Shown here: piece after piece, positions 22,130 through 32,052 of the stretch
How the letters are laid out: each line of letters starts with the position of its first letter
How positions within the stretch are numbered: the first letter of the stretch is position 1
NCBI GenBank assembly: GCA_015039465.1
Contig: MU130533.1
Location: 310,001-374,000, forward strand
DNA length: 64,000 nucleotides
Source of the DNA: Phlegmacium glaucopus
Lineage: Eukaryota > Basidiomycota > Agaricomycetes > Agaricales > Cortinariaceae
Reading direction: 5' to 3'
Position numbers and translations under genes: made by a program
Notes under the pieces: model-generated
Told to the model about the DNA's origin: nothing
Database searches by the model: none
What the model saw: only the letters and a program-made list of their open reading frames with translations

Positions 22130-23275
22130 TCAAGCCTCCAAGCAAACCTTCCTCCAGTAGCTAGTTACACGACGAGCCACTGCTTTTGATCTTGCATCAT
22201 AACTTCCATGCCTGAATGATTTCATCACCCTCCCCAAACTAGTTTTTCCAAGTATTTGAGGTGTCAAAAATGGATGAGCCATTTTATCCTCGATTATGCA
22301 GAGCAATTGGTGCAATTCAACAGCATGTGCAGAACTCATTCTGCCTGTTTCCCAAAGAAAGAGGTATCGACGAAGCTCATTAACCCAGAAAACCACTTTT
22401 ACTTTAGTGAGTGAGTGGCCTGGGATAATTGAACCCCACAATTTTCTGGACTTTGTAATGGCCCTGATGGGTGACTGTGATGGTAGTAATGGGGAATCTG
22501 GAAGCTGAAGGATAGAGTTTTCACCATCACTAGAGACATATTGTGATGATTGAGTTTCACTACTGGAACCTGAATCACTTGCTGCTCTGTTCCTTGCTAA
22601 TTGTTGGCTTGATCTAACTCTGACCTTGCCATGGTCATTAGGAAAAGATGAAATGGCTGATGACTGATGTGGAGGTTGATAAAAGGAAGGAACTGATTGG
22701 GATGGCTTGGGAAAGGAGGATGATAAAATAGGAGATGGTCCAGCCTGGAGGCCATCTAGGCCAGTGACTATTTGAGAGGAGAAGGGATGAGAAATTTCCC
22801 CTTCTCCAAGTTCTCCCTGGAGGAAAGCCTTCAGTGGCCCTAGATTTGTCATGGTTGCTGATTCCAAAGACAAATCCTGTATTATTGTATAATATGACTT
22901 GGTGATGGCAGGTATATAATCATTAGAGTTATGTTTTTGTTTGCTTGGCTTAATAATCTCAATGATTGTGAAGTCAGAAGTTGAATCCTGAAACCTCTTT
23001 AGCGATAGACTTTAGAATTAGAGTACTACTCACAGGTTGTGATGCATGGAGATTCCTTATTCCATTGGATGAAGAAGTATGGGTGGAATTTTTGGGAATT
23101 GATGTAGTTGAGGTTTTCCGATCACTGAGATCAGTGTCAATCTAGTACATAATACATATGTGAAACTGTTTGACATAGACACAGACAAATGTCCTACCTG
23201 GCTATTTACATCCAGATACTTGTGTAATGGATTCATGGGCAGAGGGACAAACAATCTAGCCCTGTTGTCAATCAT
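22130..23275 (-). CDS. Unknown protein with a TFIIS-N-like C-terminal helical domain
   Basis: Three exons (23275-23198, 23141-23034, 22987-22130) give 347 residues in phase. The first two thirds are Ser/Pro/Gln-rich and probably disordered. The last 110 residues look helical: ELHQLLCIIEDKMAHPFLT, QILGKTSLGRVMKSFRHG and DARSKAVARRVTSYWRKV. This layout, a Leu-rich helix pair followed by a basic helix with Trp-Arg-Lys, recalls the N-terminal domain of TFIIS and related transcription factors. That is inference from pattern only. The coding DNA is visibly more AT-rich than the neighbouring housekeeping genes. It ends 230 bp from the transposon but outside its inverted repeats. Confidence 0.65.
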
Positions 23276-23505
23276 GGCAGAGAAATGAGAGGGAAAGTGG
23301 CAACTTGTGGCAAGGGCGAGGATTTTATATCGATGTCGGAGTTTTAAAATTTACATGGAAGTTGAATGAGGGTGAGTCACACAGTGGACGAGTCAGGACG
23401 AGTCACCCGATTTCGGATATTGCCTTGGCGCAACGAAGCCGATAGTAAACACTGACGACTTCATTCGGCAATACGCTGTAGGTTACTGCAGGATGTAAGC
23501 TTTTA

Positions 23506-23584
23506 CAGCTACATGCAAAAACCTAGGAACCCCTCCACATTTCATCTCGTGCGCCTCTGTTTGTACAAACAACCGTTTATGGTA
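23506..23584 (+). repeat. Left terminal inverted repeat of the transposon
   Basis: 79 bp starting CAGCTACATGCAAAAACC and ending CCGTTTATGGTA, an inverted copy of 26560-26638 with three mismatches. It contains a TTTGTACAAA palindrome. Confidence 0.92.
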
Positions 23585-23765
23585 GCTTGAACACGCGCGT
23601 ATGACGCATGTTGTGGAGTTAGAACCCTTCAAGCGCCCCAAGCTCCCTCGCTTGCATCCTGCATCCATTGAGTCGCGTCCACTGTTGCAGCCCATCTATA
23701 CAAACACTATGTCATAGCCAATCCTCTTGTGGTTGACCCTGGCACCAATGGCCAAGCAAGGAGAG

Positions 23766-23772
23766 TATAAAG
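23766..23772 (+). promoter_or_regulatory. TATA-like element upstream of the passenger gene
   Basis: TATAAAG lies 50 bp before the passenger gene's ATG and inside the element, so the gene appears to carry its own promoter. Confidence 0.45.
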
Positions 23773-23815
23773 AGACGAGGACCACTGGACTAAAAGGCAA
23801 GCAAAGTTTTCTCTC

Positions 23816-25268
23816 ATGCCCAATTATTTCAATCCGAATCCCGCTTACTTTCAACAACGCCATCAGCCTGCTCAAATGGCTGCTTTTCTCTTAGGTGCAG
23901 GCCCTATGCCGCCTCCGACTCAACAAGAAATTGCTGTGGCCATGGCCAATCACATGCTCGACAATGCGACCCCTGGGCCAGCCAATGTCGGCAATAATAA
24001 TGCAGACGAAAATATCAACCCCGAGCTCCGTAGTCAACCAATCCCAGAGGGCTATCCTCAACTTGGTAATTTTTGTGATATCGCTCATTGATCATACACC
24101 TATTGACCCAAATATCTAGTTGGCCGAGTCTTGACTAGGATTCCCATCAACGACAAGGTCACGAGGGACATCGAAATCAATGTTGACATCACCTTCCAGG
24201 ACTTCGTCAGCCGTATCTGTGCCAATATGGGTATTGATCCCACAACTGCCGAAATTGGTTGGAAATCAAGTGACGACCTCAAACGTGCACCAGCGCGACA
24301 ATTGGACAATGAAGGTGACCTCAAGAGTGCCTTTCATGACCTTCTCAAGATGCAAAGGAGCACACGGAGGACCAAGGAGGTTGTTATGTTCATCAGTCAT
24401 GTTGTAAGTCCTTTTCAAAATTCCAATATGTTGAATGGTTTTTCGTAACATTTCGCAACCTTCTTAGAATCCTAAGCCTGTTGAGGTACCGAAGAAGAAG
24501 ACTGATGGGAATCGAACCACAGATTTTGCTTATCGTGAAGAATTGAAACTCGTGCAGGAGAAACTCCGCTGCGCTGACCATGCAGGCGCAAACCGCTGGT
24601 GCTATGTAAGCCCTGAGAACCCAAATGAACACATCAAGCTGGGATTGGAAGAGGTGACGCTCTGGGCACGAAAGCTCGTACATTTTTCTTTCAACTTATT
24701 CTTTCGATAAGAATACTGACCATTTGATTAGAAAGACGATCCTGATGTTGACCGTCAATGTGTCATACCCCCCAACTGCCTCTCTCTGGACCGCCTCCGT
24801 GAACGCAGGCGCTGCTCTGGTGGAAAGAAGACAACTTCCACTCAGCCGAGTCAGCCCATCCACGTCAACATTACCAACAACCCACTTGTTGGTTCCAGTT
24901 CCACCAACCAGCGTACCTACCCTTCACGCTGTCTCAAACGCACAATCTCTGCTATCTCATACTCTTCCAACGATGATACCAACTCTGAATGCCTGACAAT
25001 CTCCAATCTCCTCGCCAAGCTGCATGTCAAATATCCGAGACTCAATTTTCTACAATACGAAACCCTTTTGGCGGAAAAAGGTATTTTATACGCAGAAAGT
25101 GTGTTGGAATTCGACAAAGATTTCTACCTTGATCTTGGCATGGCTGAAGGTAGCATTGGTTCATTTATGAGAGGAGTCAGTAGGGCCTTGAAACGCGAGA
25201 AGGGGAAGAAGCGGGCTAAATTGGATGACAAGGAGAACTATAACCGTCAGGAAAGTGTCAAAATTTAA
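23816..25268 (+). CDS. Transposon passenger gene of unknown family
   Basis: Four exons (23816-24065, 24120-24403, 24468-24677, 24732-25268) join in phase to 426 residues with no defect. The N-terminus is Asn/Pro/Gln-rich. Residues about 85-175 alternate strands and helices (RVLTRIPINDKV, DIEINVDITFQDFVSRIC, EVVMFISHV) and resemble a beta-grasp/PB1-like fold. Next comes a Cys/His cluster around CADHAGANRWC and a second Cys pair with a basic RERRRCSGGKK block. The last 90 residues read like a SAM-type helical bundle (FYLDLGMAEGSIGSFMRGV), followed by a Lys-rich tail. All domain readings are inference. It has no transposase features and lies wholly between the inverted repeats. Confidence 0.85.
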
Positions 25269-25281
25269 TAGGTGGTACTAC

Positions 25282-26432
25282 TCATACAACGTAGCCACAA
25301 TCTTTGTACCAACCAACAATATTATCAGGAGTCATTGACTCGAATACTGCCGACCACAACATCTCATAAGGATCACAGGTGGGCTCACCACCGAGTTCAC
25401 CCACAATATAATCTCTGTTCGCTCGTATATTTGCTTTCATTCCGGAGAATCCTTCTTCAATTGGATTGAAATCAGGAGAGTATGCAGGTAGATATCGGAG
25501 CCGCCGTCCACTGTTATAAGAATCACATTTTCAATATTGGTTGTAGATCAATGAAATAACTTACCGCCCCTCCACCATTTCCCGGAGATCTTCAAAATGG
25601 TGTGCACTTGCATTATCAAGCACCAGGACTGAATTCTTCTGAGGATAAGGATTCATTTTGTCCAGAAGCACATGTATGAAGGATCGGAACTCTTCAGCAG
25701 TCCAAGCGCATGTAAGGATGTCAAGGTGTAAAACCCCATCGAGGCTCATAGCTGGGAGTATTGAATACCGTTGGCCACGAACGAAGTAGTCATGTCGGCG
25801 TGCCCGTTTGCCAGTTGGCGCCCAGGCTTTGAGGCGGTTAGTGGTCAGGCGATTGCAAGAAGCTTCATCGACAAAAACTAAAGTGTCTGGAGGGTAGTTC
25901 TCTCCAACATCTGCTTGATATTGAAGCCTAAGCTCATCATTACGCTCACGCGCAGGTCGGGTGATCTATATGGATAATAGGTTAGGAGACTCGGATTTAA
26001 CTACGCTGGCATGAATAATACCCCCCTGTTTCCGCGTAAAACCACGCCTATGGAGTGCTCTTGTGATAGTGGATATATCAACATCAACATTGTATGCAGC
26101 AAAGAGAGCATATTGCAACTCTTTTCCATATATGTCAGGCGTTCTCTCGACTAGGCTTTCCAGGTACTTCTATGCATCAGTACAATTCATCAGCAAAGAG
26201 CCTTTCTAAATGCACCTACAGATACTTCCAAGGACGACAAAACCCTTGGCCGGCCATGTTCCAAGGATTTCCTAACGACTCTTCCGGTAGATCTCCAATT
26301 TCTCTTTATCCGAAGAATAGTCGTTCGGCCCATCCCTGTTGCTTCCACGATGTCATTCACCTTCATTCCTCGTAGGCACATAGTCAAAACAAGCTGTTTT
26401 TGCTCTTCCGGGATATAGCGGTAGGCACCCAT
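25282..26432 (-). CDS. Tc1-type DD34E transposase, possibly frame-disrupted at one splice donor
   Basis: Four exons: 26432-26226, about 26169-26022, 25965-25565 and 25510-25282, about 327 residues if all are in frame. The N-terminus has two helix-turn-helix units (NDIVEATGMGRTTILRIKRN; DISTITRALHRRGFTRK). The catalytic domain follows, with Asp in LVFVDEAS, Asp in LVLDNASAHH and Glu in SPDFNPIEEGF. Thirty-four residues separate the second Asp from the Glu, as in Tc1 enzymes. The enzyme would cut and rejoin the element at TA sites. As read, the exon 2 donor lies after a run of six C on the plus strand (26021-26026), which puts the join one base out of phase, so this copy may be inactive or use another donor. 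Confidence 0.88.
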
Positions 26433-26559
26433 GGTAGTTGGATTTAGAGGATGTTTAGTACTACTAACTACGGGGTATGCTGCCTCTCCATTATGGGTGG
26501 AGTTGTTGCTCCACAATTTCCCGACACACTACCGAAACAGGACTTTTAGCATGTTAGGA

Positions 26560-26638
26560 TACCATAAACGGTTGTTTGTACAAACAGAGGCGCACAAGAT
26601 GAAATTTCGAGGGGTTCCTAGGTTTTTGCATGTAGCTG
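26560..26638 (-). repeat. Right terminal inverted repeat of the transposon
   Basis: Inverted copy of 23506-23584 with three mismatches. It ends ...TGCATGTAGCTG followed by the flanking TA. Confidence 0.92.
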
Positions 26639-26640
26639 TA

Positions 26641-27688
26641 ATTTCATCTGAAAATGCCGATCATCGAACATGTGTGCCCACGTTTGAATTAGAGCCTTGC
26701 ACGGATATAGTATAGCTCCAAAAATTTAAGTCATGCCTCCTTGCAACAGCCCGGAAAAAAAAAGAGAAGACATTGGGAAGTTTGTAGATTATAATCCTAT
26801 GGGTTATTGATGGGAACGACTTCGAGGAGGGTTCGGCTGGGAGACTCAGGACTCAGTGTCTTTGATGGATCTCGGTCCAGATCTCTCGGTTCTGAGAAGG
26901 CTGAATGTAAATAACTTTTTGGAACGTGCGTTACGAGAAAGCGAATAATATTAATGCTTAATTTTTTATCTTATCTTTGTGCTTCCTTGAGGTCTCCGAT
27001 TTAAGCGGCGAATCTCAGCGGATGACGCCTCCGTGACATCGTGTTGCTGCGTTGCATTACACGCATACGGGATTCTTGAATACCTCCCGAGTCACCTGTA
27101 TGGTGTATACAGAATTCTGGAATCCGATATTGATATTGATAGATACTATGACCCACTTAGTCTATGAGTGAAAGATTCGAAATAAGTGCCTCGCATCACC
27201 ATAGTATAACACCACACAGTTTCGGTATAAATTCGGTTAAATGAGAGCAATACTTGTCTGAACTGACTCGGAAGTCCATACTAGTAGAGCTGGCGTATAC
27301 TTGATTTCGACAATCGATTAGACTTTGAAAGAAGTCCGGACTCCGGAGGCAAGGCCTGTACAGAGCTGTTTGTTACGGGTTTGTCACGTTATGTACATAA
27401 AGGCTGCTCTATTCCGAACCATGGCAGAAGTTGGTGCCAGTGTGCGTCGTCCAAGGTCTGGAATTCCTTTTGAAGATCTTGTAGTGGCTAAAAACTTATA
27501 CTTAGATGCCCCACTTTTTTGATTGGCTACTCCACACAACTCGATCTATTAGTATCGGCTTTACGTCGACCAGTAATTACGTAAGACTAGTTGCACGTTC
27601 GAGCGGCAAGAGCCGATATTTTGCACGTGCTTCTACCTAGGCTTGGTCAGAACTGTCACTGTACCAAATTTTGCTAGTAATAAAGCCA
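26641..27688. other. Intergenic stretch between the transposon and KCS1
   Basis: About 1 kb with only short open frames and no recognisable motif. It holds the promoter of the Kcs1-like gene. Confidence 0.5.
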
Positions 27689-30600
27689 ATGACCTCTGTT
27701 CTTGACCCAAGGCATGCCAAACATCAGCATTATCGTTTTCCTCTTTCTCCTCCGAGCTCTGGCACTGTCACTGCCCTCTCTTCTCCCCGTATTACCCCTA
27801 CCGCCAACCAGGTTCCTCAGATAGTCAATAACCTCTTTTCGGAGTCGTCTTTTCGCCAATCCCACTCCCTTACTTCAGTTCGATCCGGAAAGCAACGAGA
27901 ACTTTCAAATCTTACGGATTCCGACGGCTATAACACCGAAAAATATTCTCATATCTCATCTCGAAAAAGGCCACGGAACGTAATGAATAGAACCTTAACT
28001 CACCCTCTCGGTACAGAGCCCATGCCCAGAGCCCTTCATCATGGCCGTTCATCTCCCACCGCCTCGAAGCCACTATCTCGTGCCTCAAGTTCAACTTCCT
28101 CCTCCTCCTCCTACTTCTCTACGGATCGAGAAGAAACTGCAATCCATTATCCGAATGTCGGAATGGGACGGAAGGTGGCAGCTACATTACAGTTATTCAA
28201 AGAGACATCTGGACCTTCCGAAGATTCGTCCTCCTGTGAACCCTCGAGGGCTGAAGTCACCTTGGGGAATCGAAGGGTGGAACCTTTTCAGGAAGTTGAG
28301 GATGTTGCAGAGGCATTTGAGTTTGTCAAGCGTTCAGAATGGCCGGCTCGTGAAACAGCTGCTATCAGAAGGGAAAGAAGTCTGACTCTTATGGAACAAA
28401 CTAAAAGTCGCGATGGCTCTATCAATGACCACGTTGAACTGGAAAGGAAGTTATCTTTGCGAGAAACTCCACTCTATGATGCCCCTCAATGGCGGAGAGA
28501 TCATCCTGCTTTGTCCCGAGGAAGACGACGGGAACGGGCCTTTGACGAGCTCCCTGGTGATGTGGATCGGGACGACGATCCTTTGCAAATTATTCATTCT
28601 TTCCCTCATGAGCCCTCCCCAATTATCAAACGACCTCGTTCCCGTGCGTATCCCCCATCCCCTTCACCATCCCGTTCACCATCCAATCGTACGGTATTTT
28701 CTCATCATGTCCAAGAAACCACGCCGCTCTCTTCTGTACCTGCATATCCTGTGGCCAAGCACCCGCATCTACCTCCTATACGAATCACCACTCGTTATTC
28801 TCGATCACCAACTCCTGTCCGCACTGCTCATCATCCCAATGGATATACTTCGAACCCCCTTTCCCCTTTGGAATCGTTGTCTTCTTGGTCAGACGATGAG
28901 TCCATGTGGGAGACTGCTTCAAACACTTCCACTGTTGCTTCGAACACTTCAGTATATGGTTATCCCGACTCAACGAACCCTTCATCTCCATCGACTCTCC
29001 TTCAACAACTACCTGAGACACTAGTGTCGGATACATCAAAACGATTTTCTTATTTCGATCGCGAAGAATCATTGAATATAACTCCACTGGGTAGTATTGG
29101 CGATGGGACACTGGCTGTCAACGTCAACCGATCCGAAGAACGTTTACCTCATATTCCTCTTAGGCCCTTTCGGAACCAAGTTGGTGGACATAGCGCTATT
29201 TATAAGTTCACTAAACAGGCGGTATGCAAGGTTAGACTTATCAGTACTACTTTTTTCAATGCCTTTTCTCAACATCGTTTTCAGCCACTGGTATCGCGCG
29301 AAAATCTATTTTACGAGTCAGTGGAACGCGAGGCGCCTCCTCTTCTTGATTTTATACCACGATATCTTGGGGTGATGCTAGTAAGTTACAGAAGAGTCCC
29401 AAAGACTACCCATCCTGCGACGAAAGGCCCCACCAACTCTACAACCACTCTTCTTGAGGGGCGACCGTCTTTGGTGCATTCATCAACTGTAGACACTATC
29501 AAGCCAACACCTTCCAGGTTTACCCACGAGTCTGATACTAATCTTCCAGTATTCGAGGACGCTACTGATACCGATGACGCCGAAATGCCTGAAGTAGTGC
29601 TTGACCGGAACCGACATATTATTCCGGAGTGGATGTTGCATGGAGGACGTAATAGATCGTTATCTCAGTCAAATATTGGCCGATCTTCTGTGGTTGCACG
29701 ACGCCAGTTACAGCGGAATCAATTACATCGGGGTACAGCCTCGAGCCCGGACCTTATGGCCGCGCCATCTACTACGCAGCCAAGCTCATTATCCACATAT
29801 CCGTCCCTTGGAAGAAGAGAGATTGGTGCCCTTGCAATCGAAACTTCTCCTTCTCATTCTTCGCACGCACTCTCAGGACGGCCTTCGAAACGGACGACTC
29901 CTGACAACGTCACCCGCAGAGCAATTGCATCTGATGACGAGCATATTCATCATCGCCCATTATTCCGGCCGTACCTTTCGGAGAGGACAACAGCGGGATC
30001 GCCACCCTTCGGCGGAACGGGATCTACAATGGTCAACACGAAACTCAAGGATCATGTCTTCAATACCGTCTTGCGACGCTTCCAGAAGCGCGCGCTTAGT
30101 CATCGATCTATCAGATCTCCAAGGCCTGAAGATGAAGGCGAGGTTGCTGATGCAGAATGCGACTATGCGCCTGGCCGTTCACAGGTAGGGTCTCGAAAGA
30201 AACTTTATCAGCGTCTGAACCCAGCGGCTAGTGTGCATTCGGATAAACGTAAACCGTCTATCCGTCGCATACGTAGCGAATCAATGCTTCGACAGCAAAA
30301 ATTTAACGCTAGACTCCAGGGCGAAAATACGCCAACGCTGGCAACAAGGCAAGGCGGACAGAAATTCTATGCTGCGCTCGAAGGCGAAGATACGCCGACA
30401 CTGGAAGTAAGCCAAGTTGGACAGGACTATCTGTTACCACAGGATGATGCCCTTCTTCCTTCGATCACTCGGAGACGGAGTCGTTCACGATCACTCGACT
30501 CTCGTCCTCAGTTCAAAGCTTATCATCCGTCATCTTTTGGACAGGGAACTATTCCTGAACAAGCTGCATCAGAGGCACCTGTTACTCGACAAAACCATTT

Positions 30601-31648
30601 CATTCTGATGGAGGATTTGACGGGCCGGTTGAAACATCCCTGCGTCATTGATTTGAAGATGGGTACGCGACAGTATGGAATGGATGCGACTTCTGCGAAG
30701 AAAAAGAGTCAGCGCAAAAAGTGCGATCGTACTACAAGTAAGTCCCTGGGCGTGCGCGTTTGTGGCATGCAGGTGAGTGGTCAATACCTTCTATGTTTTT
30801 CTGCGTCTAATACCCCAAAAATTACAAAGGTTTGGAACCATGTGACGCAAACATATACAACCCAAGATAAATACAGTGGTCGAGAAGTCCGGCCTGAAGA
30901 CTTCAATTCCGTGCTTGAGTCCTTCCTTTTCGACGGCGAACGCTTGCTGGTGTACCAAATCCCTATCCTTCTTCAGAAATTATATGCGTTAGCCCGCATC
31001 GTACACCGGTTGAAAGGGTATCGCTTTTATGGATGCAGCATTCTTCTCATATATGACGGTGATCGCGAATCGCAAGAAGTTTTCAGATCGTCTGTGCTCG
31101 AGCACCCGTCTTCTCGCAACAACCGAGGCGAGTCTTTAGAACGTCGATCGAGCTCACAAAGCCAACCAGGTCGACCCTCATTGAGGCGATCGCACAGTGA
31201 AAACCTTTTGCTCGGTTCTGTTGCCGCACGTTCTAGTGGTCGTCGAAAACGTGGGGAAGTCAACGTCCGTATCGTCGACTTTGCTCACACCACTACCGGT
31301 CGCGATTGGCTTCCGTATTCTGATGCTAAGGATCCTAATCAATCCCACGACGTCCTGTCGAGTTCAAAAGGTTATCATGCAGAAGTTGACCCAGAAACCG
31401 GTTTGATTTACGCCCGTTTTCCGCCTTATTATCCCGAGCAACCTGATCGCGGATTCCTTATGGGTCTGAAGAATTTGACAAATTCACTGGAGGCAATTTG
31501 GAACGAAGAGCGTATCCGCAGAATAAAAGCCGCACGGGACGATCCTTCCATTCCGGACTGCCAACTACCATCCCTCTGTCTTGATGGAAAAGAATTTTTT
31601 GACGAAATATTCCGTGGCGAAGAAGATTCAGGGATGATTTCTACATGA
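27689..31648 (+). CDS. KCS1: Inositol hexakisphosphate kinase, Kcs1 type
   Basis: Starts at ATG 27689; the open frame upstream has no ATG. Two introns are in frame and stop-free and so hide inside one long open frame: 29231-29284 (54 nt) and 30773-30829 (57 nt). Removing them gives about 1282 residues and restores KQAVCKPLVSRENLFYE and VRVCGMQVWNHV. The kinase signature PCVIDLKMGTRQYG (PxxxDxKxG) is near residue 975, with YGCSILLIYDGD after it. The enzyme makes inositol pyrophosphates from InsP6. The N-terminal 500 residues are Ser/Pro/Arg-rich and probably regulatory, as in yeast Kcs1. Two near-repeats, each ending (E/G)xxTPTL, lie about 20 residues apart near 880. Confidence 0.95.
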   Translation: MTSVLDPRHAKHQHYRFPLSPPSSGTVTALSSPRITPTANQVPQIVNNLFSESSFRQSHSLTSVRSGKQRELSNLTDSDGYNTEKYSHISSRKRPRNVMNRTLTHPLGTEPMPRALHHGRSSPTASKPLSRASSSTSSSSSYFSTDREETAIHYPNVGMGRKVAATLQLFKETSGPSEDSSSCEPSRAEVTLGNRRVEPFQEVEDVAEAFEFVKRSEWPARETAAIRRERSLTLMEQTKSRDGSINDHVELERKLSLRETPLYDAPQWRRDHPALSRGRRRERAFDELPGDVDRDDDPLQIIHSFPHEPSPIIKRPRSRAYPPSPSPSRSPSNRTVFSHHVQETTPLSSVPAYPVAKHPHLPPIRITTRYSRSPTPVRTAHHPNGYTSNPLSPLESLSSWSDDESMWETASNTSTVASNTSVYGYPDSTNPSSPSTLLQQLPETLVSDTSKRFSYFDREESLNITPLGSIGDGTLAVNVNRSEERLPHIPLRPFRNQVGGHSAIYKFTKQAVCKVRLISTTFFNAFSQHRFQPLVSRENLFYESVEREAPPLLDFIPRYLGVMLVSYRRVPKTTHPATKGPTNSTTTLLEGRPSLVHSSTVDTIKPTPSRFTHESDTNLPVFEDATDTDDAEMPEVVLDRNRHIIPEWMLHGGRNRSLSQSNIGRSSVVARRQLQRNQLHRGTASSPDLMAAPSTTQPSSLSTYPSLGRREIGALAIETSPSHSSHALSGRPSKRTTPDNVTRRAIASDDEHIHHRPLFRPYLSERTTAGSPPFGGTGSTMVNTKLKDHVFNTVLRRFQKRALSHRSIRSPRPEDEGEVADAECDYAPGRSQVGSRKKLYQRLNPAASVHSDKRKPSIRRIRSESMLRQQKFNARLQGENTPTLATRQGGQKFYAALEGEDTPTLEVSQVGQDYLLPQDDALLPSITRRRSRSRSLDSRPQFKAYHPSSFGQGTIPEQAASEAPVTRQNHFILMEDLTGRLKHPCVIDLKMGTRQYGMDATSAKKKSQRKKCDRTTSKSLGVRVCGMQVSGQYLLCFSASNTPKITKVWNHVTQTYTTQDKYSGREVRPEDFNSVLESFLFDGERLLVYQIPILLQKLYALARIVHRLKGYRFYGCSILLIYDGDRESQEVFRSSVLEHPSSRNNRGESLERRSSSQSQPGRPSLRRSHSENLLLGSVAARSSGRRKRGEVNVRIVDFAHTTTGRDWLPYSDAKDPNQSHDVLSSSKGYHAEVDPETGLIYARFPPYYPEQPDRGFLMGLKNLTNSLEAIWNEERIRRIKAARDDPSIPDCQLPSLCLDGKEFFDEIFRGEEDSGMIST

Positions 31649-32052
31649 TTCCTCTTACTCCCCCCTAACGAATTTTAAAAAACGCATGACCTTTTTCCCC
31701 CTTTTTCTGTAGCTATATCTCGAGCATCCACCATTTTCTCAACGTCACTTTTCCCATTACCCCAAAATGCATTTCTTAAATTAGACATATCACTCTTTCC
31801 TGCAATCTTGTACTGTTGCATATTATGATATTAGTTCTTCATCTGATTTATGGCCAGTCGTTAACAGCAGGAAAGATTATTCAATGGTTATGACTCCGCG
31901 ATTATGTAGATTGTACCAGTCATGTGACCGTTAAAATCGCGTTCACTCAAGTATTACAAGTTGAACAAGTCTATACTACTCCATGTTGAGGGTCAAGCAA
32001 TATAGTTAAAATCCCCGTTCGCTCAAGCCCTGCTCGGTTACTTCGTCTTAGA

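Larger units (their letters stand above)
23504..26640. mobile_element. Two-gene Tc1/mariner-type DNA transposon (23506-26638 plus TA duplications)
   Basis: The element is 3133 bp, bounded by 79-bp inverted repeats (23506-23584 and 26560-26638) that differ at three positions and begin CAGCTACATGC. A TA dinucleotide flanks each end (23504-23505 and 26639-26640), the target duplication made by Tc1/mariner enzymes. Inside are a DD34E transposase on the minus strand and an unrelated four-exon gene on the plus strand, arranged tail to tail with 13 bp between stop codons. It sits in an AT-rich gap between the FHL1-like and KCS1 genes. The near-identity of the repeats suggests recent activity. Confidence 0.9.

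Noticed and set aside
23483..23695. Similar translations of the two transposon ends (both contain KRLFVQTEAH)
   Set aside because: They are simply both copies of the terminal inverted repeat. The base differences change amino acids, so no coding constraint is visible.
30052..30188. Long alternative frames within KCS1
   Set aside because: They overlap the kinase coding sequence in other frames and lack homology.
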